Source: Lachnospiraceae bacterium (GTDB taxonomy: Bacteria > Bacillota > Clostridia > Lachnospirales > Lachnospiraceae). Taken from it: a stretch of DNA of 9,866 nucleotides. Made by a program: the position numbers and the translations under genes. The notes beneath the pieces are model-generated. The model worked only from the letters and a program-made list of their open reading frames with translations, was not told the origin of the DNA and ran no database searches. Shown here one piece after another: positions 1-5,846 of this stretch (the first letter of the stretch is position 1; every line of letters begins with the position of its first letter). The stretch covers positions 1 to 9,866 of the forward strand of contig WQST01000076.1 in assembly GCA_009787745.1 (NCBI GenBank), given 5' to 3'.

Positions 1-353
1 CATTCATAAAGGATTGCGGCTTGAGATAGCCCGTATTGGCTGGCGGTTTTGGAATTGGGGACAATGATGGCGATGGGTCTGGTTTCAGCGGTTTCTTTTG
101 AGACCCATTCGTTGGTGATACGGCTGCGGGTCATGGTTGGAGTGGGCGGGGTGTCGGTTTCATGGTCGATTAATGCGGGGGGCGGGGTTTGGGTGTTAGG
201 TGTGTCGGGCTTGTTGACTGATTCAGTCAATGTGTTTTTTTCGGTCTGTGGGTAGGGATTAATGTTGGGAAGGTCGGCGGGTTTATTAGTACATGCGGAT
301 AGGCATATTATCATTGTCACGGATAGTAAAATTTTAATTATTGCTTTTTTCAT
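1..353 (-). CDS. DUF3048 (YerB-type) lipoprotein, N-terminal part only
   Basis: This is the first 117 codons of a leftward gene that runs out of the window. The product starts MKKAIIKILLSVTMIICL and has a lipobox ending in Cys at LSAC (about residue 21), so it should be exported and lipid-anchored. A Pro/Thr/Asn-rich linker of about 50 residues follows. Then comes a segment with NEWVSKE, RPIAIIVPN and YGLSQAAILYE, which matches the start of the DUF3048 domain of Bacillus YerB-like lipoproteins (typically RPIAVMINN...SGLSQADIVYE). The function of that family is not well established. I chose the ATG at 353 because AGAGGA lies 7 bases upstream of it. An in-frame ATG at 359 is too close to that site. 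The gene is divergent from the rmlD operon and probably unrelated to it in function. The family call is from memory of the motif and rests on a partial protein. Confidence 0.8.
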   Translation of the reverse strand, partial: MKKAIIKILLSVTMIICLSACTNKPADLPNINPYPQTEKNTLTESVNKPDTPNTQTPPPALIDHETDTPPTPTMTRSRITNEWVSKETAETRPIAIIVPNSKTASQYGLSQAAILYE

Positions 354-372
354 TATCATTTCCTCTAAGATA

Positions 373-401
373 AAAATATAAGATAATTTGGGAAAAGTCA
401 A
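373..401 (-). promoter_or_regulatory. Predicted sigma-A promoter for the DUF3048 lipoprotein gene
   Basis: On the minus strand, TTGACT (396-401) is followed by a 17-base spacer and TATTTT (373-378). Transcription would start about 10 bases before the AGAGGA ribosome binding site of the lipoprotein gene. The boxes match consensus at 5/6 and 4/6 positions. This is a sequence-only prediction. Confidence 0.45.
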
Positions 402-426
402 ATTAATTGTTATTCACAAAGTATGC

Positions 427-455
427 TTGTTTATTTACCTAGAAAGTTGTAGAAT
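427..455 (+). promoter_or_regulatory. Predicted sigma-A promoter for the rmlD-DUF212-gmd operon
   Basis: On the plus strand, TTGTTT (427-432), a 17-base spacer and TAGAAT (450-455) form a plausible vegetative promoter. The predicted start is near 462, leaving a leader of about 35 bases with the ribosome binding site AGGGGG just before the ATG at 497. It lies back-to-back with the leftward lipoprotein promoter. Confidence 0.45.
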
Positions 456-496
456 ATTATGTACAAGTGTTGCTTGCGAAATGCAGGGGGTATAGA

Positions 497-1333
497 ATGA
501 AAAGAGTGATTGTAACAGGGGCGAGGGGGCAGTTGGGACAGGCGGTTGGACGTGTAATGGCGGGGGATTATGAGTTTTTTAATACTGATGTGGGTGAACT
601 TGATATAACAGATATTGATAAAGTCCTTGCCTTTTCGCGTGAGGTGAAGCCATATGCAATTATTAATTGTGCGGCGCATACGGCTGTTGATGCTTGTGAA
701 ACGGATGAACTTAATGCCTATCGCATAAATGCTGTCGGGGCGAGGAATTTGAGTATTGCGGCGACGGATGCGAAAGCCAAGATAGTTCATATTTCGACGG
801 ATTATGTTTTTGACGGGCAGGGTATAATACCTTATACGGAGTTCGACAAAACCGAACCGAGCAGTGTGTACGGACATAGTAAGTTGGCGGGCGAAAATTT
901 TGTGAAAGAATTTGCGCGGGATTATTTCATCATCAGAACCGCTTGGCTTTACGGTGAAGGAAAGAATTTCGTGAAAACGATGCTACGTTTGGCGCAGACG
1001 AATGAAACCGTGAGGGTAGTCGCCGATCAGGTAGGAACGCCGACGAGTGCGATGGAATTGGCACGGGGGATTGCCTGGCTTTTACCTACCGAAAATTATG
1101 GTTTATATCATGGTACATGTGATGGGGACTGTAGCTGGGCTGATTTTGCGGAAGAAATATTTCGTATATACGGAAAGAAAACTATTGTTGAAAGAATAAC
1201 TTCCGCAGAGTTTGTTACACAAGCGAAACGCCCCGCTTATTCGATTTTACGCAACTATATGTTTGAGCTTTGTAATGGCTATCGTTTTGCTGATTGGCAT
1301 GATGCGCTTAGAGAATACGGAGAGGAATTCTGA
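497..1333 (+). CDS. rfbD: dTDP-4-dehydrorhamnose reductase (RmlD)
   Basis: This cytoplasmic NAD(P)H-dependent short-chain dehydrogenase catalyses the last step of dTDP-L-rhamnose synthesis, reducing dTDP-4-dehydro-6-deoxy-L-mannose. The 278-residue product has the usual length. It shows the nucleotide-binding glycine motif GARGQLG at 8-14, INCAAHTAVD near 56-65, STDYVFDG at 100-107, and the catalytic YGHSK with Tyr125 and Lys129. Near the C-terminus, KRPAYSILRN matches the family's conserved RP.NS.LdN segment. I chose the ATG at 497 over an in-frame upstream TTG at 467 because AGGGGG lies 6 bases before it and the Rossmann fold then begins at residue 2. The stop codon overlaps the next start by one base (TGATG), so the two genes are co-translated. 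rmlA, rmlB and rmlC are not in the window and must lie elsewhere if the pathway is complete. Confidence 0.95.
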   Translation: MKRVIVTGARGQLGQAVGRVMAGDYEFFNTDVGELDITDIDKVLAFSREVKPYAIINCAAHTAVDACETDELNAYRINAVGARNLSIAATDAKAKIVHISTDYVFDGQGIIPYTEFDKTEPSSVYGHSKLAGENFVKEFARDYFIIRTAWLYGEGKNFVKTMLRLAQTNETVRVVADQVGTPTSAMELARGIAWLLPTENYGLYHGTCDGDCSWADFAEEIFRIYGKKTIVERITSAEFVTQAKRPAYSILRNYMFELCNGYRFADWHDALREYGEEF

Positions 1334-1791
1334 TGAATTTTTTACAAGATTTTTTCTTAAACAAGCTGGTTATATCAGCTTTGTCATCTTGGTTTATTGC
1401 GCAATTACTTAAAACCATCATTTATATGTTTATCACAAAAAAATTTGTTATTGAACGAATGGTTGGCAGCGGTGGTATGCCCAGCTCCCACTCGGCGACG
1501 GTTTGTGCTTTGTTAACGGCGGTTGGGTATAATTATGGGCCGTCGGGGTTTGAGTTCGCGATGGCGATTGTTTTTGCGTTGATAGTTATGTATGACGCGA
1601 TGGGTGTACGCCGTGAGACAGGGAATCAATCACGGGTAATCAACGAAATGATTGAGCTGTTAGAAAAGCTGGGGGGAAATATTAGTGCCGAAGAAAAACT
1701 AAAGGAATTTGTCGGGCATACGCCGATTCAGGTTTTGGCAGGGGCAATTCTGGGGATTTTGATTGGAATTTTTGTTTGCAATGTAGTTTAA
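1333..1791 (+). CDS. Divergent PAP2-type membrane protein (DUF212, YuiD family)
   Basis: This 152-residue integral membrane protein belongs to the DUF212 family, annotated in many Bacillota as divergent PAP2 family protein (Bacillus YuiD). Visible marks are GGMPSSHSA at 47-55, which resembles the phosphatase motif of PAP2 enzymes, and YDAMGVRRETGNQS at 87-100. Hydrophobic segments lie near 12-34, 54-66, 74-88 and 133-152. The canonical PAP2 signature is incomplete, so phosphatase activity is not assured. A role in lipid-phosphate metabolism is a guess from the fold. It overlaps rmlD by one base and precedes gmd by 31 bases, so it is transcribed with the deoxysugar genes. A glycan-carrier lipid role would fit the context but is inference. 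Confidence 0.88.
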   Translation: MNFLQDFFLNKLVISALSSWFIAQLLKTIIYMFITKKFVIERMVGSGGMPSSHSATVCALLTAVGYNYGPSGFEFAMAIVFALIVMYDAMGVRRETGNQSRVINEMIELLEKLGGNISAEEKLKEFVGHTPIQVLAGAILGILIGIFVCNVV

Positions 1792-1822
1792 GACAAGATA
1801 GATGAAAGGCATGGGAGAATAA

Positions 1823-2893
1823 ATGCAGAATATTGCTCTTATCACAGGAATTAATGGTCAGGACGGATCATATTTAGCGGAGTTTCTTTTAGAAAGAGGT
1901 TATGAAGTTCATGGCTTATTGAGGCGCCATAGCACGGTCAATACATCAAGAATCGATCATATTATTAAATCCGATTATCACAAAATTAAATTTTTCCTGC
2001 ATTTCGGTGATGTCACTGATTCCAGTAATATGATGCGTCTAATCGCCGAGATACGACCGACAGAAGTGTATAATTTAGCGGCGCAGTCACATGTCGGTAT
2101 TTCGTTCGAAGTACCTGAATATACCGCTGATGCGACAGGGGTCAGTACACTTAAGTTACTGGAAGCCATTCGGGTTAACGGCGGTAACTGCCGCTATTAT
2201 CAAGCTTCAACATCTGAATTGTTCGGCGGTCTACCTGAAACGGCTCCGCAGAGCGAAACAACTCCCTTTTTCCCCAAAAGCCCTTATGGAGTGGCGAAGC
2301 TCTACTCATATTGGATTACGGTCAATTACCGGGAATCCTATAATATGTATGCCTGCAACGGAATTTTATTTAATCATGAATCACCGCGCCGCGGCGAAAA
2401 TTTTGTAACCCGCAAGATTACATTAGCAATTGCCGGGATTATTGCAGGGACACAAGAAAAACTTTCGTTAGGAAATATGAACGCCAAGCGTGACTGGGGT
2501 TTTGCAGGAGATTATGTGGCGGCAATGTGGCTGATGCTCAGACAGAGTAAACCTGATGATTATGTAATCGCTACGAATGAAACGCATACGGTTAGGGAGT
2601 TCGTTGAGGCGGCTTTTGCAGAGCTTTCAATCGAAATTCGGTGGCAAGGTACAGGGGTAAATGAAAAAGGGTACGATGCCGAAACAGGGAAGTTGCTGGT
2701 GGATGTAAATCCTGAATTTTACCGCCCTGCTGAGGTAGAGTATTTGTGGGGAGACTCAACAAAGGCGGAGAAGGAATTGGGCTGGAAGCGCAATGTTGAT
2801 TTCAAAGGATTAGTTAAGATGATGGTGGACGCCGATCTTCAAACGGTCGCAGGGATGACTGCGGAGGATTATAAAAGAGGCCGAACCGATTGA
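1823..2893 (+). CDS. gmd: GDP-mannose 4,6-dehydratase
   Basis: The enzyme converts GDP-D-mannose to GDP-4-dehydro-6-deoxy-D-mannose, the branch-point precursor of GDP-L-fucose, GDP-D-rhamnose and related sugars. At 356 residues it has the family length. It shows GINGQDGSY at 9-17 (NADP-binding glycines), the GMD-typical LLRRHSTVNTSRIDH at 32-46, NLAAQSHVG at 84-92, the catalytic STSE around 129-132 with YGVAK (Tyr155, Lys159), and FNHESPRRGENFVTRKIT, which is diagnostic for GMD. GGGAGA a few bases upstream serves as ribosome binding site. It is the last gene of the operon. No GDP-fucose synthase or GDP-4-keto-6-deoxymannose reductase follows, so the final sugar cannot be told from this window. 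Confidence 0.96.
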   Translation: MQNIALITGINGQDGSYLAEFLLERGYEVHGLLRRHSTVNTSRIDHIIKSDYHKIKFFLHFGDVTDSSNMMRLIAEIRPTEVYNLAAQSHVGISFEVPEYTADATGVSTLKLLEAIRVNGGNCRYYQASTSELFGGLPETAPQSETTPFFPKSPYGVAKLYSYWITVNYRESYNMYACNGILFNHESPRRGENFVTRKITLAIAGIIAGTQEKLSLGNMNAKRDWGFAGDYVAAMWLMLRQSKPDDYVIATNETHTVREFVEAAFAELSIEIRWQGTGVNEKGYDAETGKLLVDVNPEFYRPAEVEYLWGDSTKAEKELGWKRNVDFKGLVKMMVDADLQTVAGMTAEDYKRGRTD

Positions 2894-2913
2894 TTAGTCA
2901 TTTCCGTACAAGA

Positions 2914-2944
2914 AAACGTCCATGGCTTTACACCATGGACGTTT
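2914..2944. terminator. Strong hairpin between convergent genes, likely bidirectional terminator
   Basis: A perfect 12-bp stem (2914-2925 with 2933-2944) encloses a 7-base loop. The GC-richer core CGTCCATGG is flanked by AAA on the left and TTT on the right, so T-rich tails follow the stem on both strands. It lies 20 bases after the gmd stop and 37 bases after the stop of the leftward FGE-domain gene, which suits shared termination of both operons. Confidence 0.8.
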
Positions 2945-2981
2945 AAGTTTTCATATCTTTTATAAAATATGGCGGGATACT

Positions 2982-3836
2982 CTATCCTCGGCATAAGCGG
3001 AAACCTTGATCAGGTGCAGGGTAACGGTCGGAGTAGCTTGGTTGCATACTGCCGCGGAAGTTAATTCGGCAAAAATCCGAATCTCCCATCCAGCCGCCGC
3101 CGCGCCAAACGCGTTCGTCGCCGTTTAAGCTGTTTGTGGCGTCTCCGTACCAGTCCCAGCACCATTCCCGAACATTGCCGGACATATCATAAAGCCCCAA
3201 TTCATTGCTTTTTTTCCGCCCTACAGGATGGGTTTGCAGATTGTTGCTCTCAATGGCGTCCCTGACCCAGAAGCTGTCTAAGTATTCATCACCTGAGTTT
3301 GAGAAATGCCACGCTACCTCGTCTACATCGTTACTGCCGCTGTATAGGTAACTCTTGCTTTCCCGTCCCCCGCTCGCCGCGTACTCCCATTCTACTTCCA
3401 AGGGAAGCCGATAACCGTTTGCTCCCTCGTTGATGGTCACAATCCACTTCCGATCGTCGTCTTCATCCAGATTGTTTTCATCAATGGTTTCCTTGTCGAT
3501 GTGGTAATAGGGCTCCAAACCTTCCTTTTCGCTTCTTTTATTGCAGTATTCGATACATTCATACCATGTCACGTTCTCTACCGGGCGGTCGTCACCCGGA
3601 AATATTGAAGGATTCGAGTCCATGACTTCCAGCCATTCTTTTTGTGTTACTTCGAAACGACCGATATAAAAATCTGATATGATAACATCCTGCCCATAGA
3701 GATTTGAACTTTCATTGACAAACGAGCCACCCTTAATCAATATAAAACCGTCAGGTGATACCTCGGATCCCTGCGAGCATGCGCTAGATGTTAAAATGGC
3801 AATTAGCGCGAATAACGTAAGCAATAATTTTTTCAC
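2982..3836 (-). CDS. Lipoprotein with FGE-sulfatase (SUMF1/EgtB/PvdO) domain
   Basis: The 284-residue product has a lipoprotein signal peptide with Cys20 in LTSSAC. A formylglycine-generating-enzyme-type domain follows: ILIKGGSF at 32-39, FYIGRFEVTQKEWLEVM at 56-72, RPVENVTWYECIEYCN at 84-99, YRLPLEVEWEYAASGG at 142-157, NELGLYDMSGNVREWCWDW at 211-229 and GFRLCRG at the end. True FGEs bind copper with two Cys near the C-terminus (336 and 341 in the human enzyme). Here the equivalents are Gly251 and Cys256, so sulfatase activation is unlikely. Family members without that pair include other enzymes and non-catalytic binding proteins. The start is a GTG at 3836 with AAAGGA 7 bases upstream. An ATG-only search would miss it. 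It lies 28 bases after the GH11-A stop and is probably co-transcribed with it. Its role there is unknown. Confidence 0.85.
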   Translation of the reverse strand: MKKLLLTLFALIAILTSSACSQGSEVSPDGFILIKGGSFVNESSNLYGQDVIISDFYIGRFEVTQKEWLEVMDSNPSIFPGDDRPVENVTWYECIEYCNKRSEKEGLEPYYHIDKETIDENNLDEDDDRKWIVTINEGANGYRLPLEVEWEYAASGGRESKSYLYSGSNDVDEVAWHFSNSGDEYLDSFWVRDAIESNNLQTHPVGRKKSNELGLYDMSGNVREWCWDWYGDATNSLNGDERVWRGGGWMGDSDFCRINFRGSMQPSYSDRYPAPDQGFRLCRG

Positions 3837-3864
3837 GGGAAAGTCCTTTCGTTAAACTAATATT

Positions 3865-4590
3865 TTACCATACAGTGAAGTTAGCACTACCTGAGCTGTT
3901 GTAACCTTCTGCAATAAACACTTGATAGTTATGGCTTCCAAGCGGATGTCCTTTGCTATTCCAGAAATTTGCATGATCTTGAACATTGATTCTCTGGTTG
4001 CCGCTGGGAACTGAGATCTGAGAAGATCTTACGCTCTTAAGCTTCTTGAAGGAACCTGAACCTTGGATATTAGGTCCGCTGGTGTTTTCAACAAAAGCAT
4101 TGTAGGTGGCGTTATTACTGGTAAAGCTTCCTAAGCTGGTTCCATTATTGTTTGAAAAATTAGTCCATCTTTCAACCATATAATACTCAATTAACGGGCT
4201 TGTCGTCCAACCATATCCGCAAAGATAAGCACAACCGTTACTTCCGCTGGTGAAGTTATAGCTTCCTACGTTATAGTTGATGACTCTGCTGGATGTTCCT
4301 GTTCTCCAACCGCCGCCTTGAAGATTATTAAAACCACTGTTTGCAGGTGAAGTATTCCAAGTAACGCTGATGTTTACATTACCATTGCTGAAATTATAGG
4401 TTCCGCTGGTGGTACCTTGATTGCCGCTACTTGAAATTGAGCCGCTACCACTACTTTTTCCATTAGCTTGTCCGTTTCCTCTGTCACTGGTCCAGTCTTG
4501 AATATGATTTACCGCTAAAGCATTGATGCTAAAGCTTAGGCAAAAAATAAGGGCGACTGTTAAAGTGGTAACTTTTCTAAATTTTCTCAT
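3865..4590 (-). CDS. Secreted GH11 (endo-xylanase family) protein, GH11-A
   Basis: The 241-residue product has a Sec signal peptide (cleavage likely after ALA26), a Ser/Gly/Asn-rich stretch at about 38-63, and a glycoside hydrolase family 11 jelly-roll domain. Matches to GH11 xylanases include NVNISVTWNT at 71-80, GGGWRTG at 92-98, SRVINYNVGSY at 101-111, YGWTTSPLIEYY at 126-137, PNIQG at 173-177, SVRSS, DHANFW at 205-210, and LGSHNYQVFIAEGY..SG..NFTVW at the C-terminus. Glu135 aligns with the nucleophile and Glu228 with the acid/base. The 93-residue spacing is close to the 94 of Bacillus circulans xylanase. However, the QYW preceding SVR is KLK here, and the conserved thumb-side Arg appears lost, so the substrate may not be xylan. 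GGAGG lies 10 bases before the ATG. It follows agrD by 147 bases, which suggests but does not prove control by peptide signalling. Confidence 0.85.
   Translation of the reverse strand: MRKFRKVTTLTVALIFCLSFSINALAVNHIQDWTSDRGNGQANGKSSGSGSISSSGNQGTTSGTYNFSNGNVNISVTWNTSPANSGFNNLQGGGWRTGTSSRVINYNVGSYNFTSGSNGCAYLCGYGWTTSPLIEYYMVERWTNFSNNNGTSLGSFTSNNATYNAFVENTSGPNIQGSGSFKKLKSVRSSQISVPSGNQRINVQDHANFWNSKGHPLGSHNYQVFIAEGYNSSGSANFTVW
4257..4478 (-). repeat. Conserved 5' tract of GH11-A, repeated in GH11-B
   Basis: This 222-bp segment aligns without gaps to 9645-9866, with 7 differences counted by eye (about 97% identity). It encodes the Ser/Gly-rich stretch and first strands of the GH11 domain. The adjoining 392 bp towards the stop codon (3865-4256 against 9253-9644) also align without gaps but carry about 59 differences. 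Confidence 0.9.
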
Positions 4591-4737
4591 TTAATTAATT
4601 CCTCCATTATTCATAATTTGGTTTCTACAGTTTCTGCGGTTACTATTCACTTCTTACTACTTACTCAAACTACACCCAATGGCATCACCTCCCATTAATT
4701 GATTTTATGCATAGGAAATTGCAATCACGTAAACAAA

Positions 4738-4902
4738 TTATTTCTGCTCAGACGGAATCCCTAATTCCTTCTTAACTGCTTCAGGTACTACTGCTTCATG
4801 AAGTCCCAGCGGAAAACTCTTTCCTACATAATTTTGCGCTTGTTTTTCCGCCAGTCGGGCAATTCCTTTTGCCAGTGTTTGCTTAATAATTCTGCTGTTC
4901 AT
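4738..4902 (-). CDS. agrD: AgrD-like cyclic autoinducer precursor peptide (serine type)
   Basis: This 54-codon gene encodes MNSRIIKQTLAKGIARLAEK, an amphipathic N-terminal helix. NYVGKSFPLGLHEAVVPEAV and a charged tail ending KKELGIPSEQK follow. That layout (amphipathic leader, short hydrophobic core, then V-P-E-A and an acidic/lysine tail) is that of AgrD precursors, which AgrB cleaves and cyclises. In most AgrD peptides the ring residue is Cys, but there is no Cys here. Ser29 lies where it would be expected, so the predicted product is a lactone rather than a thiolactone, as in Enterococcus FsrD/GBAP and Staphylococcus intermedius. The ATG at 4902 has AGGAG 8 bases upstream and lies inside the last 20 bases of agrB, implying coupled translation. 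The identification rests on position after agrB and on general AgrD architecture. The exact ring boundaries are inferred. Confidence 0.8.
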   Translation of the reverse strand: MNSRIIKQTLAKGIARLAEKQAQNYVGKSFPLGLHEAVVPEAVKKELGIPSEQK

Positions 4903-5473
4903 AGATTTTTCTCCTTTTTATCTTATTAAATATTGGTGAAATTGTTATCGCTTCTATAAGAAGCGGAGTTACTAATAACCATTTAACAGCCAAATCCTTA
5001 TGAAAAACTATTATTACCGTTACAATTAAAGCACATGCTATACTTCCTAATCGTTTACGCGCCAGCACTGATTGATTATGGATCGGATTCTTCAGCGAAG
5101 GCATCGGTGCATATTTGATAATATTAATAATCACTATCGTTAGCATTAAAGCCATAATCCATATCGGTAAGAAAGCGGAACTTTCGGAAAGAATAATTGA
5201 AACTGCGCACATTGCCGCCATTGATAAAAAGCAACCTATATGTGATTCGCAATGCGCCCCTCCCGCAAAATACTTTGTTGTACAAAATACCAATAATACA
5301 ATGAGTACCTTATCCAACTGCCCAAATAATACACTCAGTACCAAAATCCCCAAGATCTTTAAGAATGAATCCATAAACACTTCTATGCCGAATTTTATGA
5401 CACAAAACTGCTCGTCCCTAAAATTTCCGTATGTCACACACCATTTAGCGATTTTGCCATATAATTTGTCCAT
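4883..5473 (-). CDS. agrB: AgrB-type membrane endopeptidase
   Basis: AgrB proteins are membrane cysteine endopeptidases that cut the C-terminal tail of AgrD and form the cyclic (thio)lactone signal. This 196-residue protein has the family length. It starts with a short amphipathic segment, then IKFGIEVFMDSFLK, then several hydrophobic segments (near 38-64, 83-95, 103-120, 144-156, 164-178). The catalytic motif KYFAGGAHCESHIGC gives His74 and Cys81. Their 7-residue spacing is the same as His77/Cys84 in Staphylococcus aureus AgrB. SLKNPI..Q and the Lys/Arg-rich C-terminus are also typical. The ATG at 5473 follows a weak GGGAAAAG. It overlaps agrD by 20 bases and is preceded by two tandem copies of a predicted LytTR-regulated promoter. 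No AgrC or AgrA partner is present in the window. Confidence 0.92.
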   Translation of the reverse strand: MDKLYGKIAKWCVTYGNFRDEQFCVIKFGIEVFMDSFLKILGILVLSVLFGQLDKVLIVLLVFCTTKYFAGGAHCESHIGCFLSMAAMCAVSIILSESSAFLPIWIMALMLTIVIINIIKYAPMPSLKNPIHNQSVLARKRLGSIACALIVTVIIVFHKDLAVKWLLVTPLLIEAITISPIFNKIKRRKIYEQQNY

Positions 5474-5533
5474 ATCTTTTCCCGTTTGTCCTGTAGTTAT
5501 ATTGTTTTTCGTATGTATGTTTTTGCTGTTATC

Positions 5534-5649
5534 TTCTACTTATATATAATAACATATATCATAGTGTTTGTGTCATTTTCTGCACGAACGTAGCGAAATT
5601 CGTCCTGAACGTTAAAAACATGAGTAATATTTCCTAAGACCGGATAAAA
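5534..5649 (-). repeat. Promoter repeat copy 1 (agrB-proximal)
   Basis: This aligns without gaps to 5731-5846 (offset 197 bases) with about 10 differences in 116 bases. Both 9-bp LytTR-type boxes and the -35/-10 hexamers are unchanged between copies. Differences fall in the spacer between boxes and at the ends, which suggests selection on the regulatory bases. Confidence 0.88.
5546..5613 (-). promoter_or_regulatory. LytTR/AgrA-type operator and promoter, copy 1, driving agrBD
   Basis: Reading on the minus strand, AACGTTCAG (5605-5613), a 12-base spacer and TACGTTCGT (5584-5592) form two direct 9-bp boxes. Both fit the published LytTR consensus [TA][AC][CA]GTTN[AG][TG] at every position, and the 9-12-9 layout is typical of AgrA-family sites. 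Seven bases further on is ATGACA (-35, 5571-5576), then a 19-base spacer and TATTAT (-10, 5546-5551). An over-long spacer is also known from the AgrA-activated promoters of S. aureus. The leader to the agrB ATG would be about 65 bases. The regulator itself is not in the window. Confidence 0.65.
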
Positions 5650-5730
5650 ATTCCCTGTGTTGTCTTATAAGAGCGCTAACGTTGATTGCCTGCGATTGTC
5701 CGCTTATACTACAAAAATCTGCCCGTTAAC

Positions 5731-5846
5731 TTCCTCTTATTTATAATAACATATTTCATAGTGTTTGTGTCATTTTTTGCACGAACGTAGTGAAATTCGT
5801 CCTGAACGTTAAAAACAAGAGGAATATTTCCTAAGACGAGATAAAA
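5731..5846 (-). repeat. Promoter repeat copy 2 (agrB-distal)
   Basis: This is the second copy of the 116-bp direct repeat, same orientation as 5534-5649. Similarity fades after the shared ATAAAA, with only scattered matches beyond it. Confidence 0.88.
5743..5810 (-). promoter_or_regulatory. LytTR/AgrA-type operator and promoter, copy 2
   Basis: The same boxes recur: AACGTTCAG at 5802-5810 and TACGTTCGT at 5781-5789 on the minus strand, 12 bases apart, with ATGACA at 5768-5773 and TATTAT at 5743-5748. The only gene downstream of it before agrB is agrB itself, so it would be a second, distal agr promoter with a leader of about 260 bases. Confidence 0.6.

Noticed and set aside
49..255. 68-codon rightward open frame
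   Set aside because: It is antisense to the DUF3048 lipoprotein frame, whose lipobox and domain start are recognisable; the rightward product is low-complexity Gly/Val/Ser.
431..877. 148-codon leftward open frame
   Set aside because: It lies opposite rmlD and its promoter; the product has no recognisable feature and the rmlD frame is certain.
1212..2408. Other overlapping frames at 1212-1412, 1978-2169 and 2091-2408
   Set aside because: They lie within rmlD/DUF212 and gmd in other frames, have no ribosome binding sites, and encode nothing recognisable.
3865..4590. Reading the secreted Ser/Gly/Asn-rich protein as a lactococcin-972-like bacteriocin because of the nearby ABC genes
   Set aside because: The strand-by-strand match to GH11, including both catalytic Glu at the right spacing, explains the protein better.
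4708..4736. Possible promoter for GH11-A on the minus strand (TTGTTT, 17 bases, TATGCA)
   Set aside because: The -10 matches consensus at only 3 of 6 positions, so it is too weak to list. An own promoter for GH11-A is not excluded.
5115..5549. 144-codon rightward open frame
   Set aside because: It is antisense to agrB, whose catalytic motif and length are clear. Its length reflects the AT-rich hydrophobic codons of agrB.
5534..5846. The repeat pair as a CRISPR array or insertion-sequence ends
   Set aside because: There are only two direct copies, each 116 bp, with no inverted ends and no transposase. The promoter-operator content explains them.
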